From positions 1-64,000 of the forward strand of contig NZ_FZNW01000007.1 in the NCBI RefSeq assembly GCF_900188115.1: 64,000 nt of DNA, read 5' to 3'. The position numbers were made by a program, and so were the translations under genes. The stretch is from Haloechinothrix alba. Lineage in GTDB: Bacteria; Actinomycetota; Actinomycetes; Mycobacteriales; Pseudonocardiaceae. The notes under the pieces are model-generated. The model saw nothing but the letters and a program-made list of their open reading frames with translations. It did no database searches and was not told where the DNA came from. Below, piece by piece: positions 21,416 through 30,772 of the stretch (position 1 is the stretch's first letter; each line of letters starts with the position of its first letter).

Positions 21416-22045
21416 TCAGCCGCGGTCTTCGAGGAGGCGAAGCAGCTGGGCCTTCGTGCGCCGCCAGCGGCCCTCGACCTCGGCCTCGCTGAGCTTGGCT
21501 ACGCGCTGGCTCATCGCGAGCCCGGTCATCGTGTTCAGCGCGGTGTAGAGCGCGTCCTCGAAGTCGGGATGGCTGGCCTCCTCGGGAAACAGCAGCGGAA
21601 CCGATCCGCGGATGAGGTCGGCCGTGACCTGGTTGAGTACCGAGAGCTTGTCCTCGATCTCCGGGTCGCCGGGGCCCGCGACGGATATCTGCAGCGCGGC
21701 CTGGAACAACCTGCCCCGGAAGGTGTTCCACAGCAGGTCCAAGGCACGGTCCGCGCGGTCGGAGCCGACGGGCAGCTGCTCGATCTCGTTGAACAACGAC
21801 TGGCTGACCTGGCCGATCAAGTACTGGATCGCCTCGATGACCAGGGTGGCCCGTGTGGGGAAGTGGTGCACCTGCGCCCCGCGCGACACCTCGGCCCGTG
21901 CGGCGACCTTGGTGGTCGTGAGGTTGACGTAACCGTCCTCGACCAGGCAGTCGATGGTCGCCTCCAGAAGAGCGCGCCGGGTCGTCGCGCTGCGTTCCCC
22001 CTGGGTGCGCCTGCGCCGAGGTGCGCTTCTGGGCTCAGCCGTCAT
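21416..22045 (-). CDS. TetR-family regulator
   Basis: This 209-residue protein has an N-terminal TetR HTH (about 17-65): RRALLEATIDCLVEDGY, TTTKVAARAEVSRGAQVHHF. A helical ligand domain follows. It is divergent from the thiolase operon starting about 22280, so it is the natural candidate regulator of that operon and of itself. An imperfect inverted repeat ACTTGCA-N12-TGTAAGT sits 13 bp upstream of its start. The ligand is probably an acyl-CoA or steroid intermediate, by context only. Confidence 0.88.
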   Translation of the reverse strand: MTAEPRSAPRRRRTQGERSATTRRALLEATIDCLVEDGYVNLTTTKVAARAEVSRGAQVHHFPTRATLVIEAIQYLIGQVSQSLFNEIEQLPVGSDRADRALDLLWNTFRGRLFQAALQISVAGPGDPEIEDKLSVLNQVTADLIRGSVPLLFPEEASHPDFEDALYTALNTMTGLAMSQRVAKLSEAEVEGRWRRTKAQLLRLLEDRG

Positions 22046-22057
22046 GGGAAAAGTCTA

Positions 22058-22083
22058 ACTTGCAGTCGATAGTGATTGTAAGT
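22058..22083. promoter_or_regulatory. candidate TetR operator
   Basis: ACTTGCA (22058-22064) and TGTAAGT (22077-22083) are near-perfect inverted arms, one mismatch, 12 bp apart. They lie in the 235-bp divergent gap just upstream of the tetR start. Nothing else in 22084-22260 is clear apart from a GAGAGGAG ribosome site at 22263. Confidence 0.35.
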
Positions 22084-22280
22084 GACAGGTCGCTTCTGTG
22101 TTCGCGAGCACCATGGGACGCGCCAGGTATGTGACGTGCCTCTCTTCTTCAAGAGGATTAGCAGGTAAAAAAGCTGTTCGAGAACACGGTTCCGGGGGCT
22201 GCTGAAGCCACCTCTAGATAACAAGCAATCAAGTATGTATGTTTCTTGCCGTAGACGCGTCAGAGAGGAGTGCGTTGGCT

Positions 22281-23477
22281 GTGGTGAACAGGGTGTACGT
22301 CATCGGAGTGGGGATGACGAAGTTCGAGAAGCCCGGTCGCCGGGAAGACTGGGACTACCCGGACATGGCGCGGGAAGCGGGTACCAACGCGCTCGCCGAC
22401 GCCGGGGTCTCCTACGAGGCGGTCCGGCAGGCCTATGTCGGCTATGTCTACGGCGAGTCGACCTCCGGCCAGCGAGCGGTGTACGAGCTCGGCATGACCG
22501 GGATACCGGTGGTCAATGTGAACAACAACTGCTCGACGGGGTCGACCGCGCTGTTCCTGGCCGCGCAGGCCGTGCGCAGCGGGACGGTGGACTGTGCGCT
22601 GGCGCTGGGGTTCGAGAAGATGCAGCCTGGCTCGCTCGGGGCGACCTACGAGGACCGTGAGCAGCCGATGATGCGGCACATCCAGGCACTCGCCGAGATC
22701 TCGGAGGTCGGGATGCCGCCTGCGCCGTGGATGTTCGGTGCGGCCGGACGCGAGCACATGGCCAAGCACGGGTCGACCCCTGAGCATTTCGCCCGGATCG
22801 GGGAGAAGAACCACCGGCATTCGCAGAACAACCCGTACGCGCAGTTCCAGGACGTCTACTCGCTGGAGGAGATCCTGGACGCGCCGATGATCTACGACCC
22901 GCTCACCAAGCTGCAGTGCTCGCCGACCTCGGACGGCTCCGGAGCGGCCGTGCTCGCCGGTGAGGACTTCGTGGCGGCCAACGGGCTGGCCGAACAGGCT
23001 GTCGAGATCACAGGGCAGGCCATGACCACCGACTTCGAGTCCACGTTCGACGGCAGCGCGAAGAACATCATCGGCCACGACATGAACGTGCAGGCCGCAC
23101 GGCAGGTCTACGAGCAGTCCGGCCTGGGGCCACGGGACTTCCGGGTCATCGAGCTGCACGACTGCTTCTCGGCCAACGAGCTGCTGCTGTACGAGGCGCT
23201 GGGGCTCTGCGCGGAGGGCGAGTCCCCGCGGCTGGTCGAGGAGGGTGCGACGACCTACGGCGGCACGTGGGTGGTCAACCCCTCGGGTGGGCTGATCTCC
23301 AAGGGGCACCCGCTCGGCGCGACCGGGCTGGCGCAGTGCGCTGAGCTGACCTGGCAACTGCGCGGACGGGCCGGCGCGCGCCAGGCCGACGGGGTCGACG
23401 CGGCGTTGCAGCACAACATCGGGCTCGGCGGGGCAGCCGTGGTCACCGCCTACCAGCGCGCGAACCGCGGCGGGTGA
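22281..23477 (+). CDS. thiolase / SCP-x-type lipid-transfer acyltransferase
   Basis: This 398-residue thiolase-fold enzyme has the nucleophile cysteine in [13 protein letters not shown] and the C-terminal [17 protein letters not shown] motif. The sequence [15 protein letters not shown] at the start is typical of non-decarboxylating SCP-x/Ltp thiolases, some of which act in steroid side-chain degradation. The start is uncertain among TTG 22275, GTG 22281 and GTG 22284; GAGAGGAG at 22263 best fits 22281. The frame is open back to 22239. It is the first gene of a four-gene rightward operon (thiolase, SRPBCC, MaoC, SDR) divergent from tetR. Confidence 0.9.
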   Translation: MVNRVYVIGVGMTKFEKPGRREDWDYPDMAREAGTNALADAGVSYEAVRQAYVGYVYGESTSGQRAVYELGMTGIPVVNVNNNCSTGSTALFLAAQAVRSGTVDCALALGFEKMQPGSLGATYEDREQPMMRHIQALAEISEVGMPPAPWMFGAAGREHMAKHGSTPEHFARIGEKNHRHSQNNPYAQFQDVYSLEEILDAPMIYDPLTKLQCSPTSDGSGAAVLAGEDFVAANGLAEQAVEITGQAMTTDFESTFDGSAKNIIGHDMNVQAARQVYEQSGLGPRDFRVIELHDCFSANELLLYEALGLCAEGESPRLVEEGATTYGGTWVVNPSGGLISKGHPLGATGLAQCAELTWQLRGRAGARQADGVDAALQHNIGLGGAAVVTAYQRANRGG

Positions 23478-23580
23478 GCGGCACGCACCGCGGGCGGCAG
23501 CGGGCCGTGTACGCGTTCGCGCGGCCCCGGATCCGGCCGGAACAGCCGGCCGGACACGACAGGTAAGCAGGAGGAACATC

Positions 23581-24012
23581 ATGGGTCGGATCAGTGCCTC
23601 GGTGGAGCTTCCGGCAGCGCCGGAGAAGGTGTGGCAGGAGTTCTCCAACCCCAACAACTTCGAGAAGTGGCTGACCATCCACACCAAGTGGAAGGGCGAG
23701 GTTCCCGCCGAGTTCACCACGGGAAGCCAGGTGTCCGAGGTGGTGACCATGCTGGGCATGCCCAACACCATCACCTGGACGGTCGACGAGTTCGACGAGC
23801 CGCGCAAGCTGTCGATCTCCGGCACCGGTATGGCCGGTGTGAAGGTCACCTTCGACCTGCTGGTCGAACCGGCAGACAGCGGCTCGCGCGCGACGATCGA
23901 CGCGGAGTTCGAAGGGCAGATGATCGTGGGCGCGCTCGGCAAGGCCGTCGAGAAGGACGGCAAGAAGAACCTGGACGAGTCCATGCAACGCTTCGCCGAG
24001 CTGCTCGCGTGA
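23581..24012 (+). CDS. SRPBCC (START-like) family protein
   Basis: This 143-residue lipid-binding fold protein (polyketide-cyclase/CoxG-like) has a classic start, ISASVELPAAPEKVWQEFSN. FEKWLTIHTKW, TITWTVDEFDEPRKL and a C-terminal amphipathic helix (KKNLDESMQRFAELLA) follow. Such proteins hold hydrophobic ligands in a deep cavity, so carriage of a substrate or intermediate of this operon is plausible. AGGAGGAAC precedes ATG 23581. A 16-bp duplication covers its stop region (24003-24018 and 24034-24049). Confidence 0.88.
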   Translation: MGRISASVELPAAPEKVWQEFSNPNNFEKWLTIHTKWKGEVPAEFTTGSQVSEVVTMLGMPNTITWTVDEFDEPRKLSISGTGMAGVKVTFDLLVEPADSGSRATIDAEFEGQMIVGALGKAVEKDGKKNLDESMQRFAELLA

Positions 24013-24076
24013 GCGGCGTGGGCGAGACGAGCGCTGCTCGCGTGAGCGGCGGGAGAAGACGGGAGAAGAGGTGTCG

Positions 24077-24937
24077 ATGAGTGAGGAGCTGGCCTTCGAC
24101 TCCAGCGGGCTCGGTACCTGGACCGAGGAGTCCAGGTTCGAGGTCACCCGCGAGCGGCTGGTCGAGTACGCCGAGGCGACCAACGACCCGATCGAGGCGC
24201 ACCGCGCAGGCGACATCGCCGCTCCGGTCTTCGCGATCGTGCCGGTGTTCCAGTCCCTGATGGAGCCTGCGCTCGAGGTGGTGCCGACGTCGTTGATGGG
24301 CCGGATCGTGCACGGCGAGCAGGACTTCCGGTTCCACCGCCCGATCGAACCGGGTGACGTGCTGACTTCCCGGGCGACGATGCTCGGCTACCAGGGCCTG
24401 CCGAAGGGCAGCAGGGCCGCCGTGTACCTGGAAAGCCGCGATGCGCACGGTTCCCTGGTCAACGAGCAGTACGTGACCTTCTTCGTGCGCGGCTTCGACT
24501 GTGGCGAGGCGGTGGGTGAGCTCGCCCCCGACCACAAGTTCGACGAGGAGCTGCGGCAACGCGACCCGGTGGCGGCGGTCTCCGCGCACGTCGACGAGGA
24601 CCAGACGTTCCGGTACGGGCCGGCCGCGGGCGATCCGATGCCGATCCACCTCGACGAGGACGTGGCCAAGGACGCGGGCTTGCCCGGCATCATCGCGCAC
24701 GGCCTGTGCACGATGGCGTTCACGTCATGGGCGGTGTTGTCCGAGCTCGCCGGTTCGGACGTGCGCAGGTTGCGCAGGCTCGCCGTGCGCTTCTCCAAGC
24801 CGGTGCTGCCGGGGCAGGACATCCACACCCGGATCTGGCAGGCGGGCTCCTCCGGCGGTGTGACCAGCTACGCCTACGAGACCGCCGTCGGCGCGGACGC
24901 CGTGATCACCGACGGGCTCGCCGAGATCGTGAACTGA
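24077..24937 (+). CDS. MaoC-type enoyl-CoA hydratase/dehydratase (double hot-dog)
   Basis: This 286-residue protein has two hot-dog domains. Residues about 15-140 match the MaoC_dehydrat_N half (RLVEYAEATNDPIEAH, FRFHRPIEPGDVL). Residues about 165-280 match the catalytic MaoC half with GDPMPIHLDEDVAKDAGLPG and IIAHGLCTMAF, carrying the Asp/His hydratase dyad. It adds water to 2-enoyl-CoA in beta-oxidation. ATG 24077 is preferred; GTG 24071 is two codons upstream. It sits between the SRPBCC and SDR genes in one operon. Confidence 0.9.
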   Translation: MSEELAFDSSGLGTWTEESRFEVTRERLVEYAEATNDPIEAHRAGDIAAPVFAIVPVFQSLMEPALEVVPTSLMGRIVHGEQDFRFHRPIEPGDVLTSRATMLGYQGLPKGSRAAVYLESRDAHGSLVNEQYVTFFVRGFDCGEAVGELAPDHKFDEELRQRDPVAAVSAHVDEDQTFRYGPAAGDPMPIHLDEDVAKDAGLPGIIAHGLCTMAFTSWAVLSELAGSDVRRLRRLAVRFSKPVLPGQDIHTRIWQAGSSGGVTSYAYETAVGADAVITDGLAEIVN

Positions 24938-24968
24938 CGGACGACACACCCGAGGGACGAGGAGCGTT

Positions 24969-25847
24969 ATGGGTACTTTGGACGGACGGGTTGCGGTGAT
25001 CACCGGGGCAGGCAGGGGCATCGGGCGCGAGCATGCGCTGCTGTTCGCCGCGGAGGGTGCCGCTGTCGTCGTCAACGACCTCGGCGGGGGCAACGACGGT
25101 GCGGGCGCCGACTCGGGCCCGGCCCGGGAGGTGGTCGATGAGATCACCTCTGCGGGAGGGCGCGCGGTGCCCAACACGGACAACGTCGCCGACTGGGACG
25201 GCGCGCGGGCGCTCGTCGAGACGGCCGTGCGCGAGTTCGGCAGGCTCGATGTCGTTGTCAACAACGCAGGAATCCTGCGCGACGCCTTCATCGCCGGTAT
25301 CGACGAGTCCCAGTGGGACGCGGTCATCGACGTCCACCTCAAGGGGCACGCTGCCGTGCTGCACCACGCGGCCGCACACTGGAGGGCCGAGAGCAAGGCG
25401 GGCCGCCACCCGCGAGCCGCGGTGATCAACACGGCATCGGCCTCCGGTGTCACGCTGCCGAACGCCGGGCAGGCGAACTACGGCGCCGCCAAGGCGGGCA
25501 TCGCCGCGCTGACGCTGGTGGCCGCCGAGGAGCTGGAGCGGTACGGGGTTCGGGTCAACGCGATCGCCCCCATCGCGCGTACCCGGCTGACCCTGGCCAC
25601 GCCGGGAATGGGAGCGCTGTTCGCCCAGGAGGTCGGCGAGGACGAGTTCGACGCGTTCTCGCCTGCCAACATCTCGCCGCTGGTGGCCTACCTTGCCACC
25701 GAGAAGTGCCAGCACACCGGCCAGGTGTTCGCGGTCCAGGGAGGCTCGATCCAGAAGCTGCAGGGCTGGACGGTCGCGGAGAACACCGAGACGGACGGGC
25801 CGTGGACGGTCGACAACGTGGCGCAGCGCCTGGACGCCTGGGCCTGA
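24969..25847 (+). CDS. SDR-family 3-hydroxyacyl-CoA dehydrogenase-type enzyme
   Basis: This 292-residue short-chain dehydrogenase has the cofactor motif VITGAGRGIGREHAL (about 11-25), NDLGGGNDG, VVNNAGILRD, and the active site S (TASASG), Y and K in ANYGAAKAG. The extended NDLGG segment is typical of the SDR half of peroxisomal multifunctional enzyme type 2, which oxidises 3-hydroxyacyl-CoA after a MaoC hydratase, the partner found immediately upstream. GAGGAGCG precedes ATG 24969. Together with the thiolase, the operon holds the hydratase, dehydrogenase and thiolase steps of a beta-oxidation round. Confidence 0.92.
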   Translation: MGTLDGRVAVITGAGRGIGREHALLFAAEGAAVVVNDLGGGNDGAGADSGPAREVVDEITSAGGRAVPNTDNVADWDGARALVETAVREFGRLDVVVNNAGILRDAFIAGIDESQWDAVIDVHLKGHAAVLHHAAAHWRAESKAGRHPRAAVINTASASGVTLPNAGQANYGAAKAGIAALTLVAAEELERYGVRVNAIAPIARTRLTLATPGMGALFAQEVGEDEFDAFSPANISPLVAYLATEKCQHTGQVFAVQGGSIQKLQGWTVAENTETDGPWTVDNVAQRLDAWA

Positions 25848-25888
25848 CCCAGGAGGTGCACTCCGTGGCGTGATCACGTGGCGTCGCC

Positions 25889-25925
25889 GCCACCCGAGAT
25901 GCGCGTTTCGCGCATCTCGGGTGGC
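25889..25925. terminator. 17-bp perfect hairpin after the beta-oxidation operon
   Basis: Arms 25889-25905 and 25909-25925 pair without a mismatch around a TTT loop (arm GCCACCCGAGATGCGCG, first base of the stem G25889). It lies 41 bp after the SDR stop and 19 bp before the next TetR start. It probably terminates the operon; overlap with the tetR promoter means it could also be an operator. Confidence 0.7.
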
Positions 25926-25944
25926 CGGATGTCGTTACCATCAC

Positions 25945-26604
25945 ATGATGGTGAAAACAGCTCGCGACTCCGACGTCAAGCGGCGCATCGTGATCGCGGC
26001 GCGGCGCGTCGTCTCGGAGCAGGGCGTGCACGCCGCGACGATGCGCGGGATCGCGGCGGAAGCCGACGTGACGACCGGAGCCGTGACGCACTACTTCGCC
26101 GACAAGGCCGATGTGATGGCCGCGGTGCTGCAGTACAACAACCACCTCGCCGTGGACCGCATCAGCGGCAGGGTCGCGGGCAGGCGCGGCTTGGATGCAC
26201 TGGGGGCCACCGTCGAGGCGCTCGTGCCGATGGACGAGGAGAGCCTGCACATCTGGACGGTGCTGATCGCGTTCTGGGGGCACGTGCCCGCGCACCGCAT
26301 GCTGGACTCCTGGGTGACCGAGGGCGGGGCAACCGGGCTGCGCAGCTGGCTGGTGAAGATCTTCCGGGACGCGGTGTCGCTTGGGGAGCTCGACCCCGAT
26401 GTCGACGTGGAACGCGAGACGGAGCGGGCGCTGGTGCTCGTCGCGGGGCTGGGGTTGATGGCAGGCGGCTTCCCGCAGGAGCTCGAGCAGGTGCGTCGGC
26501 GCACCGAGGACCTGCTGAGCGACTACCTGGACGGCCTTGCGCGGTCCCGGCCTGCCGATCAGCCCGCCGAACGGGCTACGCCGGAGGCCACCTCCGAGCG
26601 GTAA
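25945..26604 (+). CDS. TetR-family regulator upstream of mce operon
   Basis: This 219-residue protein starts at ATG 25945, with an alternative ATG one codon later. The TetR HTH is clear at about 10-60: RRIVIAARRVVSEQGV, ATMRGIAAEADVTTGAVTHYF. The C-terminal half carries SLHIWTVLIAFWGHVPAH, like the TetR_C domains of BetI/PfmR-type regulators. It lies between the beta-oxidation operon and the mce genes, in the same direction. It is the best local candidate for control of the mce operon, but it could instead serve the upstream genes. The ligand is unknown. Confidence 0.85.
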   Translation: MMVKTARDSDVKRRIVIAARRVVSEQGVHAATMRGIAAEADVTTGAVTHYFADKADVMAAVLQYNNHLAVDRISGRVAGRRGLDALGATVEALVPMDEESLHIWTVLIAFWGHVPAHRMLDSWVTEGGATGLRSWLVKIFRDAVSLGELDPDVDVERETERALVLVAGLGLMAGGFPQELEQVRRRTEDLLSDYLDGLARSRPADQPAERATPEATSER

Positions 26605-26763
26605 TTGACATAGCGCCAACAATGGGGTTGTGTTTCCGGAGCGACATCCGTAACTTGCTTCACACAACATTCGTTATGAAGGCAGTAGCATGCATCCGGT
26701 GTGGTGTGCGTGGTGCATGGCCTGTGCGGGGATGTCACTGGACCGATCGACCGGAGGGATCAG

Positions 26764-27612
26764 ATGGCCGTTGCCGCCGAGCGGTGGAGCGCGCGCGCGA
26801 TCCTGGCGCGGAGGAAGGCGGCCCGGCAGCGTGACATCTCCCCGAGTGTCCTCGAGCTGGGGCTGCTCTTCGGTTTCGCGGCCGACACCGTGGTCGCGGT
26901 ATGGACCTCCATCGCGCGCAGGCGGTTCGCCTGGCGCGAGACGCTCGTCCAGCTGCAGTTCCTGGCCGCCGTCTGCTCGATACCCGCGGTGCTGGTCATG
27001 CTCCCGCTCGGCGTCGTCGTCGGCGTGGTGGTGGCCTCGCTCGCAGCGCAGGTCGGCGCGGAGATCTACAGCGGAGCGGTCGTCGGCCTGGTGATCGTCG
27101 GCCAGATCGCACCACTGGTCGCTGCGCTGATGATCGCCGGGGCGGGTGGCTCGGCGATGACCGCCGACCTCGGCGCACGCAAGATCCGCGACGAGACCGA
27201 CGCGATGGAGGTCATGGGGGTCTCGGTGCTGGAGAGGCTGGTCGTGCCGCGTCTGGTGGCAGCCGTGATCGTGACGATGCTGCTCACCAGCCTGGTGATG
27301 GCGCTCGGCATCGGGGCGAGCTTCGCGTTCCAGGTCGCCGTCATGGACGTGTCCCCTGGAGCGTTCCTGGACACGATGACCGACTTCGCGGGCCTGCCGG
27401 ACTTCATCGCCGCTCAGGTCAAGGCGATCGCGTTCGCGGTGTCCACGGCGATCGTGTGCTGCGCGAAAGGGCTGACGGCCAAGGGCGGCCCCGGCGGGGT
27501 CGGTACCGCGGTGAACGAGGCCGTCGTGCTGGCGTTCATCCTCGTGTTCTTCGCCAACGTCGGCATCGGTGAGGTCTACGCGCTGATCACACCGGAAGGC
27601 GGGGGGTTGTAG
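26764..27612 (+). CDS. yrbEA: YrbE/MlaE-type permease A of the mce transporter
   Basis: This 282-residue integral membrane protein is one of two MlaE-like permease subunits of the Mce lipid/steroid importer. It has the MlaE signature GAGGSAMTADLGARKIRDE and several hydrophobic segments (VLVMLPLGVVVGVVVASLAA, AAVIVTMLLTSLVMALGIG). The start at ATG 26764 has CCGGAGGG; the frame opens further upstream but without a ribosome site. Upstream, 26605-26763 holds a TTGACA and an inverted repeat GTTGTGT/ACACAAC (26627 and 26662), a possible promoter/operator. It is the first gene of an eight-gene operon with a ninth associated gene. Confidence 0.93.
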   Translation: MAVAAERWSARAILARRKAARQRDISPSVLELGLLFGFAADTVVAVWTSIARRRFAWRETLVQLQFLAAVCSIPAVLVMLPLGVVVGVVVASLAAQVGAEIYSGAVVGLVIVGQIAPLVAALMIAGAGGSAMTADLGARKIRDETDAMEVMGVSVLERLVVPRLVAAVIVTMLLTSLVMALGIGASFAFQVAVMDVSPGAFLDTMTDFAGLPDFIAAQVKAIAFAVSTAIVCCAKGLTAKGGPGGVGTAVNEAVVLAFILVFFANVGIGEVYALITPEGGGL

Positions 27613-28476
27613 ATGGTCCTCCGTGAGGTCGGCCGCGCGCAGCGCGCGGCGCGCGTACCGGCGAACCGGCTGGTCAACGCGCTCACGGAGGTGGGTAACC
27701 ACCTTGCGTTCTACATCAAGGCGCTGGCCTACATCCCGTTCGCGCTGAAGCAGTACTGGCGGCACATCGTGCGGCACGTCGCGGACATCAGCTTCGGCAG
27801 CGCGACCTTGCTGGCCGCAGGCGGCACCATCGGCGTGGTGTTCGCGATGTCGTTCGTCAGCGGCGCGCAGGTCGGGCTCGAAGGGTTCCGCGGCCTGGAC
27901 CTGGTCGGCCTGTCCCCGCTGTCGGGAGCGGTGTCCGGGCTGGTCAACACCAGGGAGCTGGCGCCGGTCGTCGCGGGGATCGCGCTGGCTGCCAAGGTCG
28001 GTACCGGTTTCACCGCGCAGCTCGGCGCGATGCGGATCTCCGAGGAGATCGACGCGCTGGAGACGATGTCGGTCAACTCGCTTCCGTTCCTCGTCACGAC
28101 CAGGATCATCGCGGCGATCATCACCGTCGTCCCGCTGTACCTCGTCGGGCTCTTCGCGGCGTACGTATCCACGCGCGTGGTCGTGGTGAACCTGAACAAC
28201 CAGTCGGCAGGTATCTACGACTACTGGTTCGAGCTCATGCTGCCCACGCAGGACGTGTTCCTGTCACTGGCCAAAGCCGTGGCGCTCGCGGTGGTGGTGA
28301 CGCTCGTGCACTGCTACTTCGGCTACTACGCCACCGGCGGACCGGAAGGCGTCGGCAGGGCCGCGGGCAGGGCGCTGCGCACCAGCATCGTGCTGATCAT
28401 GATCGCGGACATCCTGCTGACCTTCGCGTTCTGGGGTGTGTACATGGAACTTCCCGGCCTGGCGGGTGAGACATGA
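27613..28476 (+). CDS. yrbEB: YrbE/MlaE-type permease B of the mce transporter
   Basis: This 287-residue partner permease starts immediately after the yrbEA stop. It contains the MlaE core GTGFTAQLGAMRISEEIDAL and membrane segments AAGGTIGVVFAMSFVSG, IIAAIITVVPLYLVGLFAAY and VALAVVVTLVHCYFGYYA. It forms the membrane channel with YrbEA, energised by an MceG ATPase encoded elsewhere. Its stop overlaps the next start (ATGA). Confidence 0.93.
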   Translation: MVLREVGRAQRAARVPANRLVNALTEVGNHLAFYIKALAYIPFALKQYWRHIVRHVADISFGSATLLAAGGTIGVVFAMSFVSGAQVGLEGFRGLDLVGLSPLSGAVSGLVNTRELAPVVAGIALAAKVGTGFTAQLGAMRISEEIDALETMSVNSLPFLVTTRIIAAIITVVPLYLVGLFAAYVSTRVVVVNLNNQSAGIYDYWFELMLPTQDVFLSLAKAVALAVVVTLVHCYFGYYATGGPEGVGRAAGRALRTSIVLIMIADILLTFAFWGVYMELPGLAGET

Positions 28477-29753
28477 TCAGGCCGGCGCGGCGGCGCAGTG
28501 AGATGAGCAGGTTCCGGCTGGCGGCCTGGGGAGCCGTCGGGCTCGTGGCGTTCCTGGTGGTCACGGTGACCACCACGGTCTACGGCACCGGTGCGTTGAG
28601 CGGCCATCCCGAGGTCACGGCCGAGGTCGCGGCCGACACCATCGGGGTGCCCTCGCGCGCACCCGTCGAGTACAAGGGGGTGCTGGTCGGGACCGTGACC
28701 AAGGTGGAGACCACCGAGACGACCTCCGTGCTGACGATGCGCATCAACGAGCGGCACGCGGAGTCGGTCTCCACCGGTGCGCGGGTACGCGTGCTGCCCC
28801 GCACGCTGTTCGGTGACCTCTTCGTCGAGCTGGTCCCCGCGGACGAGGCCGGCGAACCGATCTCCGACGGCGACGAGCTACGCCCCGATGAGTCCGCGGA
28901 GACCGTGCAGCTCTACGACGCGTTCCAGCGGCTCACCACCCTGCTCGAGGAGATCGAGCCCGCGAAGATCAGCACGGCCCTCGGTGCCCTGTCCAGCTTC
29001 CTCGACGGGCGTGGTGAACGGTTCGGGACGATGCTCGACCAGCTGCACGAGATGACCGACGACACGGACGACCTGATCGCGTTGATCGACGACGGGATGG
29101 AGGCGGTGACCACGCTGTCCGAGCAAGCCGTCGAGGCCACCCCGGACGGTATCCGCGCGCTGCGCAACGCGGTGCACATCTCGCGGACGATCGTCGAGGA
29201 ACGCCGGACGATCCACCAGCTGCTGACCAGCGGCAGCACGCTCGCCGGTGAGGGCTCCCGGCTGGCGCGCAGCGACAACGTCGACCGGTTCGTCGAGCTC
29301 GTGCGCACCGCCGACCCGGTCACCGACGAGCTGGCCGCGGACCCGGGCGCCCTGCCGCGCACCGTGCGCAGCGTGCGTGAGCTGCTCGAGGCGGCGCCGC
29401 CGACGTTCCAGGAAGGTCCGTGGTTCCGGATCCGCGCGAACCTCACCACCGAGGAGCCGTACCCGTACACCGCGGAGGACTGCCCGCGCTACCCGGGCCA
29501 GGACGGGCCCAACTGTTCCGGAGCCGAGCAGGACGAGCGTGCGGGCGAGCAGGACGCCCAGCAGGACGCCCAGCGGGAACGCTACGGCGGCACGAGCGGT
29601 CCGGTCGGCAGTGACGCCGAGAAGGAAACCCTGAACGAGCTGCTTGAGGCGGTACCACAGGACATGCAGGCAGCACGGGACTCCGAAGCGGAGGGTGCCG
29701 TCGGTGTGCTGCTCGGGCCGCTGGTGCGTGGGTCGCAGGTGGTCGTGCCATGA
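28473..29753 (+). CDS. mceA: Mce family protein A
   Basis: This 426-residue protein has an N-terminal signal anchor (about 14-35, LAAWGAVGLVAFLVVTVTTT). The MlaD/Mce domain follows (about 40-125; VPSRAPVEYKGVLVGTVTKV, VRVLPRTLFGDLFVELVP). Next is a long helical region that stacks with the other five Mce proteins to make a hydrophobic tunnel across the envelope. The C-terminal tail is Gln/Asp/Glu-rich with a small in-frame duplication (EQDAQQDAQ). Starts and stops overlap the neighbours as ATGA on both sides. It is the first of six Mce subunits. Confidence 0.92.
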   Translation: MIRPARRRSEMSRFRLAAWGAVGLVAFLVVTVTTTVYGTGALSGHPEVTAEVAADTIGVPSRAPVEYKGVLVGTVTKVETTETTSVLTMRINERHAESVSTGARVRVLPRTLFGDLFVELVPADEAGEPISDGDELRPDESAETVQLYDAFQRLTTLLEEIEPAKISTALGALSSFLDGRGERFGTMLDQLHEMTDDTDDLIALIDDGMEAVTTLSEQAVEATPDGIRALRNAVHISRTIVEERRTIHQLLTSGSTLAGEGSRLARSDNVDRFVELVRTADPVTDELAADPGALPRTVRSVRELLEAAPPTFQEGPWFRIRANLTTEEPYPYTAEDCPRYPGQDGPNCSGAEQDERAGEQDAQQDAQRERYGGTSGPVGSDAEKETLNELLEAVPQDMQAARDSEAEGAVGVLLGPLVRGSQVVVP

Positions 29754-30772
29754 CACACGGCAACCTCCTCGGCACCTGGCTGAAACTGGGCGCGTTCCTG
29801 GTGATCACGCTGCTGTGCACGGCGCTGGTCACCAACACCCTGCACCGCCCGCTCGGCCAGGCGACGACCACGTACCAGGCCGAGTTCACCGACGTGGTCG
29901 GGCTCACCAAGGGCAGCGACGTCCGCATCGCAGGCGTGCGGGTGGGCAAGGTCGACCGCATCGAGCTGACAGGAAAGCACGCCACCGTGACCTTCGAAGT
30001 CACCGACGACCAGCACGTCCCCGCCGACGCGGAGGCCGACCTGCGCTTCGCCGACCTGCTCGGCGCGCGCTACCTGGCCGTGCAGCCGGGGGGCGGCAGC
30101 TCGGCGGAGATGGAGCCGGGGACCACCATCCCGCTGGAGCGCACGAGCCCGGCCGTGGACCTGACCGAGCTGTTCAACGGGTTCGCCCCGGTGTTCGAGA
30201 GCTTGCAGCCTGCCGAGGTGAACGAGCTGGCAGGCAAGCTCGTCGCGGTGTTCGACGGGCAGGGCGGCACGCTCGACAGCTTGCTGTCGCACCTCGTCTC
30301 GGTCACCGAGAACCTCGTCGACCAGGACGAGGTGATCGGCGAGGTGCTGGCGAACCTGCGCTCGGCGACCGACTTCGCGCTCGAGCACGAGCCGGAGTTC
30401 GAGCGGCTGGTGAACAGCCTGGCCGAGCTCGCGGCTGGGATGGCAGACAGCGCCGAGGAGATCGGCGCGGCGATCGACGGCGCCGGCGAGCTGGCGCGCT
30501 CGGTCTCCGGTCTCATGACCGAGATGCGGGAGCCGCTGGAGAGCAACATCGCCTCGCTGGACTCCATCACCGAGACGTTCGTGGAGCAGAACGAGAACTT
30601 CGCCGCGACGCTGGATGCCGGGACGGAGATGCTGCCGACGGTCAACCGGACGCTGGAGTACGGCGCGTGGCTCAACGTCTACGTCTGCTTCATGACGATC
30701 GAGACCGAGTTGCCGCTCGTGGGCGAGGTCGACCCCGGCGTCGGCCCCCACTCGGAGGTGTGCCGGACATGA
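29750..30772 (+). CDS. mceB: Mce family protein B
   Basis: This 340-residue protein has an N-terminal membrane anchor (WLKLGAFLVITLLCTALVT). The Mce domain reads DVVGLTKGSDVRIAGVRVGK with LLGARYLAVQPG. The helical needle region (about 120-300) and the C-terminal conserved segment LNVYVCFMTIE follow. The ATG overlaps the mceA stop. It is the second subunit of the hexameric tunnel. Confidence 0.92.
   Translation: MTHGNLLGTWLKLGAFLVITLLCTALVTNTLHRPLGQATTTYQAEFTDVVGLTKGSDVRIAGVRVGKVDRIELTGKHATVTFEVTDDQHVPADAEADLRFADLLGARYLAVQPGGGSSAEMEPGTTIPLERTSPAVDLTELFNGFAPVFESLQPAEVNELAGKLVAVFDGQGGTLDSLLSHLVSVTENLVDQDEVIGEVLANLRSATDFALEHEPEFERLVNSLAELAAGMADSAEEIGAAIDGAGELARSVSGLMTEMREPLESNIASLDSITETFVEQNENFAATLDAGTEMLPTVNRTLEYGAWLNVYVCFMTIETELPLVGEVDPGVGPHSEVCRT

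Noticed and set aside
22260-23984. Long minus-strand open frame over the thiolase and SRPBCC genes
   Set aside because: Arg/Val/Pro-rich translation without domains; both sense genes are well supported.
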